Shown here: positions 22,492-30,191 of the stretch, one piece after another
Layout of the letters: each line of letters starts with the position of its first letter
Numbering within the stretch: the first letter of the stretch is position 1
Source: Actinomyces sp. oral taxon 170 str. F0386
Lineage (GTDB): Bacteria; Actinomycetota; Actinomycetes; Actinomycetales; Actinomycetaceae
Length of the DNA: 46,814 bases
Reading direction: 5' to 3'
NCBI RefSeq assembly: GCF_000195595.1
Contig: NZ_GL882526.1
Coordinates: 1 to 46,814, forward strand
Program-made: the position numbers and the translations under genes
Notes under the pieces: model-generated
Told to the model about the DNA's origin: nothing
The model's database searches: none
Seen by the model: the letters and a program-made list of their open reading frames with translations, nothing else

Positions 22492-23312
22492 GCGCTACGG
22501 CAGCGCCGGTCCTGGAGGTCGTGGGCGTCCACGTCGCTCTGCAGGGGAAGTCTGTTCTGCGCGACCTCAACTGCTCACTCGCCGACGGCGAGTGCCGCGC
22601 CGTCGTGGGTCTCAACGGCGCCGGGAAGACCACGGCCCTGCGCGTCATCCTCGGCATGCTCCGCCCCAGGGCCGGGAGGGTTCTCCTGTACGGCCGCGAT
22701 ATCGCCTCCACCTCCAGGGATGTGTGGCGACAGGTGGGTCATCTGGTGGAGACGCCATTCTCCTACCCCGAGCTCACGGCCCGGCAGAACATCGAGGCGG
22801 CTGCCCGCCTCCACGGGGCCGATCCCGAGCACACCGGGCGGGCAGTGGAACGGATGAGTGAGGTGCTGGCGCTGACCGGTTGGCTCGATGTGCCCGTACG
22901 CCGCCTGTCACTGGGGACGCGCCAGAAGGTGGGGCTGGTGGGAGCATTGGCTCATGAGCCGAACGTCGTCGTCCTCGATGAGCCGACCAACGGACTGGAC
23001 CCGCTCGCCGTCGTCGGATTCAGGGATCTGCTGCGGGAGGTGACCGGGCGCGGCGGCGCGGTGCTGGTGACCGGGCACCATTTCGATGAGCTCACGCGCC
23101 TCGCCGACCGGGTCGAGGTGCTGCACCGAGGGCGGATCATCGACACGATCGTGCCCGAGGAACCCGGCCGCCCCGGAGGCGCAGACCTCGAGAGAGTCTT
23201 CTTCGACGCCGTCCTGGCGGCGGACCTGGCCGCAGACAGCACTGCCCTGGAGTCGGGGGCGGGGCCGGACGCCCTCGCGGACACGAGCCGTGAACGGACG
23301 GAGGTCTCATGA
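22488..23312 (+). CDS. ABC transporter ATP-binding protein
   Basis: A 274-residue ATPase of the ABC-2 exporter type. Walker A GLNGAGKTT (about residues 43-51), signature RLSLGTRQKVGLV, Walker B VVVLDEPTNGLDP, and His in VTGHHFDEL. The last 40 residues are acidic and outside the core. It starts in the stop codon of the TetR gene (ATGA) and ends in the start of the permease gene (ATGA), so the three are translationally coupled. Substrate unknown. Confidence 0.88.
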   Translation: MSATAAPVLEVVGVHVALQGKSVLRDLNCSLADGECRAVVGLNGAGKTTALRVILGMLRPRAGRVLLYGRDIASTSRDVWRQVGHLVETPFSYPELTARQNIEAAARLHGADPEHTGRAVERMSEVLALTGWLDVPVRRLSLGTRQKVGLVGALAHEPNVVVLDEPTNGLDPLAVVGFRDLLREVTGRGGAVLVTGHHFDELTRLADRVEVLHRGRIIDTIVPEEPGRPGGADLERVFFDAVLAADLAADSTALESGAGPDALADTSRERTEVS

Positions 23313-24085
23313 TGGCCATGGATCGCAGTGCTCTCGGGATCGTGATCGGCCTGGAGGCCCGCAAACTGGCTCGGGCCACGGTGACGCGCGTGGCGACGAT
23401 CGCCGCTCTCACCCTGGTCATGGTCACCACGGCCGGCGGTTATGCCGCCGCGATGCATGCCGGAGACACCGACATGGGGCGGAAGGCGGCGTCCATGGTG
23501 ACCTCAGCGGGCTGGAGCGGCTATACCGGTCTGGGGGCGACGAGCGTGAGCGCGACGATTCTCCTGGCTGTGGGTGTGGTGATGTCCTGGAGTGTGGGGC
23601 GGGAGTTCACCGACGGAACCATTGTGGGCCTGTTCGCCATCCCGCCGTCCCTGCGAACCATTGCGACGGCGAAGATGGTGGTGACCCTGTCCTGGGCGGT
23701 TCTGCTGGGAGCCGGCGAGGCGACGCTACTGATGACGGCGGGGTTACTGCTCGGCCTGGGGGCGGCAGGAGCCGCCGGCTGCTTCGCGACGCTGTTGCTT
23801 GTCTCGGTGGTGCTCGGCGCCGGTGTCCTGCCGGTCATGTGGGCGGCGACGTGGTGGCGTGGCTACCTGGCCGGCATCGGGCTGACACTGGCGATCCTGG
23901 TCGTCACCAACCTGGCCGCCGGATTCGGCCTCGGCGCCTACACCCCATGGTCGATCCCGGTTGCCTGGACCATGAACCATGATGACGTCAGCGCATTGCT
24001 GCTGGTAGTTCCGATAGCGATCGCCGCGATCGGGGCCTGGCTCACCTACCGGTCCTGGGACCGCCTGCAGCTGGGCACCGATTGA
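23309..24085 (+). CDS. ABC-2 type exporter permease
   Basis: A 258-residue membrane protein with six helices and a short Asp-containing loop after the first two (SVGREFTDGTIVGLFAIP, the DGT-type segment common in ABC-2 permeases of this group). It is coupled to the ATPase gene by ATGA. It probably exports or removes an amphipathic compound; the cognate compound would be the inducer sensed by the TetR. Confidence 0.82.
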   Translation: MMAMDRSALGIVIGLEARKLARATVTRVATIAALTLVMVTTAGGYAAAMHAGDTDMGRKAASMVTSAGWSGYTGLGATSVSATILLAVGVVMSWSVGREFTDGTIVGLFAIPPSLRTIATAKMVVTLSWAVLLGAGEATLLMTAGLLLGLGAAGAAGCFATLLLVSVVLGAGVLPVMWAATWWRGYLAGIGLTLAILVVTNLAAGFGLGAYTPWSIPVAWTMNHDDVSALLLVVPIAIAAIGAWLTYRSWDRLQLGTD

Positions 24086-24547
24086 GCACGAGGCTGCTCC
24101 CGGCAGACGTTCAGACAGACGTCAGCCCACCCGGACGAGCCAGGGCGAGAGCGGTCAGAAGGACACGGATGACGCTGCGTCGACGATGAGCCATGATGTC
24201 ACCGTAAGGTCTCGGTGCGGCACACGGAACGGGGATCGCTCCCCTTGCCTCACTGTCCCGCGCAGTCCGGTCGGCACCCCGCTGCCATGCGGGCACCTGA
24301 GACCGCACCACGTGCGCCGACACGATCTCCTGGTCTCGCGCTGCCGTGCGGACGAACCGTAGATAACCTGGAGCCCGGACACGCGATGCGCCCTCACCAC
24401 CCTGGCGTCCTGAGAGTCACCGCGAGGCGTCGGCGCACGATGGGTACGCAAAACGTCCGTCTCGCTGTCCACAGCAACTGACATAACGTCAAGATTCTGA
24501 CACTAAGTCGTCGGCAAAAAACACATACCGAGGAGAATCGAGGCCGT
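24086..24547. other. 460-bp stretch before the catabolic island, no gene seen
   Basis: No credible coding frame; the only short frame with a hydrophobic core (27 residues, minus strand, near 24111-24191) lacks a ribosome site. Its right end should hold the promoter of the FCD regulator gene, but no clear -35/-10 pair is seen. Confidence 0.4.
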
Positions 24548-25234
24548 ATGGGACGCGATCGGGTCGAGAAGGCCATCACTCAGATCCTCGACTCCATCTG
24601 CGATGGAGTGTTCAAAGAGGAGTCTCCACTGCCTGCCGAGGCCGAGCTGGCCCGGTTCTTAGACGTGTCTCGGACAACGATGCGTGAAGCGATCAGGTCG
24701 TTGGCCGTTGGCGGAGTCCTCAAAGTCGTCCACGGCACGGGCACCTACGTCCAGCCCTACCGGCTTTGGCACGACCCTCGCTTCATCACCCACGTCGCAC
24801 TGCTGCGAAGCGATCACCATGACATCGAGCAGGAGGTGCTGGAGCTGCGTCGGATCATCGAGGTCGGAGCCGCCCGACTCGCGGCTCAGCGGTGCACGCA
24901 GGAGCAGCTGGAGTCGTTGGCTCAGTACAAGGCCGACTACGAACAGGCCCACGCTGAGGATGACATCGACAGGGCCGTGGATGCGGACCTCGCTTTTCAT
25001 GGGACGATCCTGGAGGCCACCGGCAACATCTATATCGCCTCGTCCCTGAACTCTCTGACGGAGGCCCTGGTTGCAGCCCGCCGACAGGCAGCCTCCGATC
25101 CCGCGTTTCGCAGTCTGGTCGTCACCCAGCACGTCGATGTTCTGGAGGCCCTCCAGGCCAAAGACCCTCAACGAGCCGCCGATGCCATGAGCGCACACAT
25201 GGCTCCGCGCCAGCGTCAGGAGGCGGAGAACTGA
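24548..25234 (+). CDS. GntR family regulator with FCD domain (FadR/UxuR type)
   Basis: A 228-residue regulator with an N-terminal winged helix (LPAEAELARFLDVSRTTMREAIRSL, two adjoining segments around residues 28-52, then HGTGTYV). An all-helical FCD ligand domain follows, in which Asp and His residues (for example FHGTILEATGN) form the metal-linked pocket that binds carboxylic acids. The ATG has AGGAG upstream. It is the first gene of the catabolic island and probably senses an acid intermediate such as glycerate or glyoxylate. The DUF1537 kinase follows 109 bp later in the same direction. Confidence 0.85.
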   Translation: MGRDRVEKAITQILDSICDGVFKEESPLPAEAELARFLDVSRTTMREAIRSLAVGGVLKVVHGTGTYVQPYRLWHDPRFITHVALLRSDHHDIEQEVLELRRIIEVGAARLAAQRCTQEQLESLAQYKADYEQAHAEDDIDRAVDADLAFHGTILEATGNIYIASSLNSLTEALVAARRQAASDPAFRSLVVTQHVDVLEALQAKDPQRAADAMSAHMAPRQRQEAEN

Positions 25235-25343
25235 GGGGCCTCAACCGCTCTGAGGTGTTATCCTGCCAGGAACACTCAGCGCTCCCGTCTTTGCAGGGTT
25301 CGTGCTGTGCGCTTACGCCAACGGTGACGTTAAGGAGATTGTT

Positions 25344-26789
25344 GTGCCCATGTACGAGGAGCTTCTCGCTCTTTATCCGCCGAGCCCAAGCTTCACGGCC
25401 GACGACGTCCGGACAGCCATCAAGGCCCGCCAGCATCCCGATCCGGTCTTCATCGTGCTGGACGATGATCCGACCGGCACCCAGTCCGTCACGGATCTGC
25501 CCGTTCTCATGGCGTGGGACGTCGAGGACTTTCAGTGGGCGCTGGCTGAGCATGCCCCTGCCATCTACGTTATGACAAACTCGCGCTCGCTCGATCCGCA
25601 CGAGGCGCGGCGCATCACCATTGAGGCCGTCACCAATGCCGTGTCCGCCGCCCAGGACCTCGATGTCACCCTCGCCTTCGCCACCCGCTCGGACTCGACT
25701 CTGCGAGGCCATTTCCCGCTGGAGCCCGACACGATCGCCGAGGTCCTGGCCTCATTCGGGCAGAACGTGGACGGGGTGGTCCTCGTACCAGCGTTCCCCG
25801 AGGCTGGTCGCATCACGGTGGGCGGCACTCACTACGCTCGCGTGGGTAAGGACTATCTTCCTGTCAGCCAGACGGAGTTCGCACGGGACGCGACCTTCGG
25901 GTACAAGACGTCACCCCTGAGCGAGTGGGTGGAGGAGAAGACTGGGGGCGCAATCCCCGCCAGCACGGTCTCCACCCTCAGCCTCACCAAGGTGAGAACC
26001 GACCCTGAAGGACTTGCCGGCGACCTGTCTTCTCTAGCCAACCGTCAGGTGATCGCTCCAGACATTGCGGCTGAGGAGGACCTGCGCGCGCTGAGCCTGG
26101 CTCTTATCCGAGCCGAGGACCAGGGACAGCACTTCATCTACCGGGTGGGTCCGCCGTTCATGCGCACGCGCATCGGCCAAGAACCTCGAGCTCCTCTGAC
26201 GTCGCAGGACGTCATGCGCATCCGGGACACCTCTGGAACACCGCAGCGCCCCACTGTGCCCGGCGGCCTGGTCGTTGTCGGGTCACATGTGGCTCTCACC
26301 ACCAGCCAGCTCGACGATCTTCGTTCCCACGTGGAACTGGCTCGATTCGAGATCGACGTCGCCACGGTCATCGACCCGGACGCCCGCGAGAAGCACATCC
26401 AAACGGTTGTCAACGAGGCGATCGCAGCTCTGCGGCAGGGCTCCGTCATCATCAACACCTCCCGCCGTCTTGTGGTGGGCGCGGGTGCCGATGAGTCCTT
26501 GGACATCTCTCGCCGCGTATCCGACGCCGTCGTTGAGACGATCCACAGGATCGTGGAGAAGGTTGTGCCTCGTTTCGTCGTCGCCAAGGGGGGAATCACG
26601 TCGTCGGACGTGGCGGCCCGCGGCCTCGACATCCGCCACGCCCGCTGCATCGGTCCGATGCTGCCGGGTATCGTCTCCCTGTGGGCGGCTCAAGACGGCC
26701 TGGCGCAAGGCGTTCCATATATCGTCTTCCCGGGCAACGTGGGCACGTCCGCCTCGTTGACCGAGGTAGTTCGCACCCTTGAGAGATAG
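25344..26789 (+). CDS. DUF1537 four-carbon acid sugar kinase family protein
   Basis: A 481-residue kinase of the OtnK/DtnK family. N-terminal VLDDDPTGTQS binds the sugar acid and starts the family signature; ATRSDSTLRGHFPLE follows. The C-terminal nucleotide domain has VAKGGITSSDVAARGLDI and a Gly-rich VFPGNVGT. Known members phosphorylate D-threonate, D-erythronate or 3-oxo-tetronate. I chose the GTG at 25344 because AAGGAG lies six bases before it; the ATG two codons later is possible. No aldolase or decarboxylase of a tetronate pathway is nearby, and the island has no glycerate kinase, so a three-carbon acid such as D-glycerate is a plausible substrate (inference). Confidence 0.85.
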   Translation: MPMYEELLALYPPSPSFTADDVRTAIKARQHPDPVFIVLDDDPTGTQSVTDLPVLMAWDVEDFQWALAEHAPAIYVMTNSRSLDPHEARRITIEAVTNAVSAAQDLDVTLAFATRSDSTLRGHFPLEPDTIAEVLASFGQNVDGVVLVPAFPEAGRITVGGTHYARVGKDYLPVSQTEFARDATFGYKTSPLSEWVEEKTGGAIPASTVSTLSLTKVRTDPEGLAGDLSSLANRQVIAPDIAAEEDLRALSLALIRAEDQGQHFIYRVGPPFMRTRIGQEPRAPLTSQDVMRIRDTSGTPQRPTVPGGLVVVGSHVALTTSQLDDLRSHVELARFEIDVATVIDPDAREKHIQTVVNEAIAALRQGSVIINTSRRLVVGAGADESLDISRRVSDAVVETIHRIVEKVVPRFVVAKGGITSSDVAARGLDIRHARCIGPMLPGIVSLWAAQDGLAQGVPYIVFPGNVGTSASLTEVVRTLER

Positions 26790-26801
26790 CCACTACCGAC
26801 G

Positions 26802-27638
26802 ATGACGCTCCTGAACCAGCGCAAGGCAGACCCGGAACTGAACCGCTCGTTGCCGGAACAGGCCGAGCCGGCGACACACGGCCAGAACCAGGGCCCCGTC
26901 ATCCAGTCTGTCGACCGAGCTCTTGTTGTCCTCGAAGAACTGGCCAAGGACGGGACGAGCTCGTCACTCGCTCTGCTCGCTCAACGTACGGGGCTGCCGG
27001 GCCCCACAGTCCACCGCATCCTGCGAACTCTGGCCTCGCGAGGCTACGTCATCAAGACGGCTCGGGGCGAGTACTCCATCGGAGGCGCCTTCTTCGCTCT
27101 GACGACAACCGCCGGTCGATCCGTGGGGGCCGCCCTCCAGGATATTCTTGACCGGCTCAGCCAGGCCACAGGCGAGTCGGTAGCAGTGGCAATGCTTGAC
27201 GCCGACGAGGCTCTGTACATCGCGCATCGCACATCGACACAGTCCATGCGTCAGTTCACGCAGGTGGGGAATCGAGTCTGCCTGCACGCCACCGGCGTGG
27301 GCAAGGTGCTCCTGGCATCCATGGACTCCGAACACCGTACCTTTCTGCTTCACCACATGAAGCTCCCGGTCTTCACCTCGCACACTCTGGCAAATCGAGG
27401 TGAGCTCCAAGCAGAGATCGAGCAAATCGCCTCACACGGCTACGCCATCGATAACGAGGAGCAGGAGCTGGGCGTTCGTTGCATGGCTATGGGCATTCCA
27501 GGCAACAGCCTCTTCGCAGCCTCAGTATCGGGTCCTCCCTCACGCATGAACGCAGAACACATGACCCATGTCATTCTTCCAGCACTGATGAGCGCCGCGG
27601 AGGAGATCGCGGCCACCCTGACCGTCACACAAGCGTGA
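26802..27638 (+). CDS. IclR family transcriptional regulator
   Basis: A 278-residue regulator. After a polar 30-residue lead comes the winged helix (VIQSVDRALVVLEELA, then LALLAQRTGLPGPTVHRILRTL as two adjoining pieces). The IclR effector domain follows with NRVCLHATGVGKVLLA and a C-terminal GVRCMAMGIPG. In enterobacteria the IclR-type AllR controls allantoin and glyoxylate genes through glyoxylate and allantoin. Its position here, beside allantoinase and glyoxylate carboligase, suggests the same job. It starts 12 bp after the kinase stop and is probably co-transcribed with it. Confidence 0.87.
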   Translation: MTLLNQRKADPELNRSLPEQAEPATHGQNQGPVIQSVDRALVVLEELAKDGTSSSLALLAQRTGLPGPTVHRILRTLASRGYVIKTARGEYSIGGAFFALTTTAGRSVGAALQDILDRLSQATGESVAVAMLDADEALYIAHRTSTQSMRQFTQVGNRVCLHATGVGKVLLASMDSEHRTFLLHHMKLPVFTSHTLANRGELQAEIEQIASHGYAIDNEEQELGVRCMAMGIPGNSLFAASVSGPPSRMNAEHMTHVILPALMSAAEEIAATLTVTQA

Positions 27639-27701
27639 TGCGCCGACGGGCGCCGGGGTACATCAGTCGAGGCAGACATGCTGGCGACGTAGGTGAAGGT
27701 G

Positions 27702-27947
27702 TCAGTGGGAGACCTTGTCAGCGAGGTAGAGGCCGATCGCGGCTGAGACGACCGTGGTCACAAGAGACAGTGCCATCGACACGAGGTTGCCGCCGAACAC
27801 CGACGCCACGAAGGCGACCATCGAGAGGATAGCAACGAAGGCCAAGGCCACCGAGGCGACAGTCAGCGGCGCGAAACGGTCGAGGTACTTGGCGTAACGA
27901 GGGTAGGTCACCTGCCGACGGGTGATCGCGTTGTCAAAAGTTGTCAT
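27702..27947 (-). CDS. Small membrane protein, unknown function
   Basis: 81 residues, two predicted helices (about 29-50 and 55-75), a basic, Tyr/Arg-rich N-terminus (RRQVTYPRYAKYLDRF) and a charged C-terminus (LADKVSH). The ATG has AAAGGAA in front. It is the only minus-strand gene within the island and lies in the gap between the regulators and the catabolic operon. Not recognised. It may belong to the island or be an older resident gene. Confidence 0.65.
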   Translation of the reverse strand: MTTFDNAITRRQVTYPRYAKYLDRFAPLTVASVALAFVAILSMVAFVASVFGGNLVSMALSLVTTVVSAAIGLYLADKVSH

Positions 27948-28253
27948 GGCGTATTCCTTTCACGAAACAAGGTCTCAGCGCTCATGCGGGCAGACTCGCC
28001 AGAAGGATGCTGAGGCCGTGCTCGCACAGCCTCGTGCGCCCCGAAGGACCTCGGGACGGCTCGAGTATAGAGTCCCAACCCCTCGCGACCTCACTTCCGG
28101 CCCCTCGGGCACCACCAGGCGTCCCAGTCGGGGTCATACCGCGAGAACGCAGCGTTTCAGGCCACCGGAACAGCCTTGGAGGAAGACGAGAACCGCTAGG
28201 GTCAAGACCCAGGGACATGAGACCTTATTGAGCACAACTGCATCTGTTTGAGC

Positions 28254-28289
28254 AGGTCAGAGCCGCTTCAGATATCAGATGTCTGACCT
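28254..28289. promoter_or_regulatory. Inverted repeat upstream of the allantoin operon promoter
   Basis: AGGTCAGA (28254-28261) and TCTGACCT (28282-28289) are exact reverse complements 20 bp apart. The inner TCAGA-TG-TCTGA (28275-28286) is a dyad on its own. Candidate activator or repressor site, 13 bp upstream of the -35 element. Confidence 0.4.
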
Positions 28290-28301
28290 CTGAGGAGAGT
28301 A

Positions 28302-28331
28302 TTGTGCTTCACATATGAACTGACCTACACT
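28302..28331 (+). promoter_or_regulatory. Candidate promoter of the allantoin operon
   Basis: TTGTGC, an 18-base spacer, TACACT. The start point would fall at about 28338, at the edge of the next dyad, leaving a leader of about 65 bases. Confidence 0.4.
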
Positions 28332-28336
28332 TGCGT

Positions 28337-28351
28337 TGTATGAAACATACA
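28337..28351. promoter_or_regulatory. 15-bp dyad at the predicted transcription start
   Basis: TGTATG-AAA-CATACA, perfectly symmetric. It lies exactly where a repressor (IclR or FCD regulator of the island) would block transcription. Confidence 0.5.
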
Positions 28352-28402
28352 TTCCATCATGCGAAATTTGCTGATGCGGATGTCGCCACACCTGGAGGAT
28401 CA

Positions 28403-29122
28403 ATGAGGATTCTTGCGGTCAACGTCAACACAACCGAGTCGATGACACACAGCATTACCGAGGCCGCCCAGGCGGTCGTCAGCGCAGATACCGAGATCGT
28501 CGGGGTCACCCCAACCTTCGGCGCCCCCTCTGTTGAGGGAAACATGGAGTCCTACCTGGCGGCCACCGCCGTCATGGACGCAGTCACCCAATACGACGGA
28601 GAGTTCGACGCCGTCGTTCTGGCCGGATTCGGCGAACATGGCAAAGAGGGACTGATGGAGCTCCTCAGCGTTCCCGTTGTTGACATGACCGAGGCTGCGG
28701 CTCACATCGCCATGCTCCTGGGCAGCAGGTTCTCGGTCATCACCACGCTCGATCGCGCGGTCCCACTGATCGAAGATCGTCTGTTGAGCTTCGGTCTGGA
28801 CCGACGGTGCGCAGCCGTCCGCTCCACCGGACTCGGCGTTCTCGAGCTCGAGAACGCCGATGTCGCCAAGCAGGCCATCACCGAGCAGGCACGGCTTGCA
28901 GTGGAGGAGGAACGGGCCGAGGCGATCGTGCTGGGATGCGGAGGCATGGCCGGACTGGACCGGGAGCTGAGCGAGCTCCTGGGAATCCCGGTCGTCGAGG
29001 GAGTGGCGGCGGGCGCAATGCTCGCCGAGGGCCTCGTGAATCTGAGGCTGACCACATCCAAGATCCGCACCTACGCGCCTCCACGCCCCAAGTCACTCGC
29101 CGGCTGGCCCTTACAGCCCTGA
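28403..29122 (+). CDS. Asp/Glu racemase superfamily protein, single-cysteine type (allantoin/hydantoin racemase-like)
   Basis: A 239-residue protein of the hydantoin/allantoin racemase branch: MRILAVNVNTTESMT at the start, PVVDMTEAAAH in the middle, VLGCGGMAGL near 178 and GIPVVEGVAAG after it. Racemases use two cysteines. The second is present (GCGG), but where the first is expected (ACF-type motif) this protein has LAGFGEHGKEG with Gly. The same substitution is known in arylmalonate decarboxylase, a non-racemising member. So it may be a racemase variant or a one-base lyase/decarboxylase. The ATG is chosen for GGAGG five bases upstream. It is first gene of the operon with carbamate kinase and allantoinase. 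Confidence 0.75.
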   Translation: MRILAVNVNTTESMTHSITEAAQAVVSADTEIVGVTPTFGAPSVEGNMESYLAATAVMDAVTQYDGEFDAVVLAGFGEHGKEGLMELLSVPVVDMTEAAAHIAMLLGSRFSVITTLDRAVPLIEDRLLSFGLDRRCAAVRSTGLGVLELENADVAKQAITEQARLAVEEERAEAIVLGCGGMAGLDRELSELLGIPVVEGVAAGAMLAEGLVNLRLTTSKIRTYAPPRPKSLAGWPLQP

Positions 29123-29166
29123 ACCCCCACCCCACCTCTCTCTCCAACTCCGTCCACTCACCAAGC

Positions 29167-29182
29167 GGCGCAACGTTGCGCC
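29167..29182. promoter_or_regulatory. 16-bp perfect palindrome before the carbamate kinase ribosome site
   Basis: GGCGCAAC-GTTGCGCC. In RNA it could fold as a 6-bp hairpin with an ACGT loop one base before the GAAAGGA site, and so affect translation. As DNA it could be an operator. Confidence 0.4.
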
Positions 29183-29197
29183 CGAAAGGAATCTATC

Positions 29198-30145
29198 GTG
29201 CAGACGAATAATCGAGGCATCGTCATCGCCGTCGGCGGGAACGCCCTCATCAAGAAGAAGAACCAAATCTCCACCGACAACCAATCCGAGGCGATCCGAG
29301 AGACCTGTACCTATATCGCCGACATCGTCGAGCAGGGGTACAACCCGGTCATCACTCACGGCAACGGACCGCAGGTGGGATTCCTTCTGCGCCGAGCCGA
29401 GCTGGCCCTCGGAGAACTTCCCGCCATCCCCCTAGACGTACTCGGTGCCGACACCCAAGGAGCCACGGGCTATCTCTTCGCCCGCAATCTGCGCAACGTA
29501 CTTACGGAGCGTAGTATCGAGCGTCACATCGCCGCCATCGTCACCCAGTCCGTTGTCGACCCCGACGACCCGGCTTTCGACTCACCGACCAAGCCCATCG
29601 GCTCCTTCATGGACGAGCAAGAAGCGGAAAAGCACCGGGTGGAGGACGGTTGGGTCGTTAAGGAGGACGCGGGTCGCGGTTTTCGCCGCGTTGTCGCCTC
29701 CCCACAGCCCATCGACATCATCGAGCTCGGGATCATCAAGTCGCTTATCAGCTCAGGCGTCATGGTGATCGCCGCAGGCGGAGGCGGAATCCCCGTCACT
29801 CGCGAGAACGGGACGATACGTGGTCGCGAGGCGGTCATCGACAAGGATCTGGCCTCATCCCTCCTGGCTAACAGCCTCGAGGTCGAGGACTTCATTATCT
29901 GCACAGCCGTGGATCAGGTCTACCTGGATTTCAACTCTCCGACCCAAAGGGGAATCAGCACGATGACCGCCGATGAGGCTGCCGGCTACCTGACGGCAGA
30001 GCAGTTCGGAAGCGGCTCCATGGCCCCCAAGATCGAGGCGGCTATCAAGTTCCTCGAAAATGGAGGCCAGCGTGTCATCATCACATCCCTGGACCGCCTC
30101 GCCGACGCCCTTGACGGCAAGGCAGGAACCACCATTACCAACTGA
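29198..30145 (+). CDS. Carbamate kinase (ArcC/AllK/YqeA family)
   Basis: A 315-residue kinase of the amino acid kinase fold: IAVGGNAL (residues 9-16), THGNGPQVGFLL, VIAAGGGGIPVTRENG, and DKDLASSLLA, which are all carbamate kinase hallmarks. It makes ATP from carbamoyl phosphate and ADP, releasing carbamate that decays to ammonia and CO2. The GTG start has GAAAGGA upstream. In arginine deiminase or oxamate pathways it follows a catabolic carbamoyltransferase; here the only carbamoyltransferase is the unusual one three genes downstream, which must be the supplier within this operon (inference). Confidence 0.92.
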   Translation: MQTNNRGIVIAVGGNALIKKKNQISTDNQSEAIRETCTYIADIVEQGYNPVITHGNGPQVGFLLRRAELALGELPAIPLDVLGADTQGATGYLFARNLRNVLTERSIERHIAAIVTQSVVDPDDPAFDSPTKPIGSFMDEQEAEKHRVEDGWVVKEDAGRGFRRVVASPQPIDIIELGIIKSLISSGVMVIAAGGGGIPVTRENGTIRGREAVIDKDLASSLLANSLEVEDFIICTAVDQVYLDFNSPTQRGISTMTADEAAGYLTAEQFGSGSMAPKIEAAIKFLENGGQRVIITSLDRLADALDGKAGTTITN

Positions 30146-30191
30146 GAATCAGGAGCAGACATAGAACTATTGACAGAAAGGCACCACCGAC

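Larger units (their letters stand above)
27948..28402. other. Upstream control region of the allantoin operon
   Basis: A 455-bp gap without a gene. The left 250 bp show nothing. The right part is AT-richer and carries the promoter and dyads listed separately. Confidence 0.5.

Noticed and set aside
24111-24323. Short minus-strand frame before the FCD regulator
   Set aside because: It has no ribosome site and a composition like noise; only a 27-residue hydrophobic-Arg tail looks protein-like.
25250-25279. Imperfect inverted repeat (CTGAGGTGTT and AACACTCAG) before the DUF1537 kinase
   Set aside because: One base is missing from an arm and there is no U tract or clear promoter beside it, so I could not support an attenuator or operator.
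29198-30145. Carbamate kinase as part of an arginine deiminase pathway
   Set aside because: No arcA, arcD or OTCase of the arginine type is nearby, and the carbamoyltransferase in the operon looks ATCase-like on its second-substrate side.
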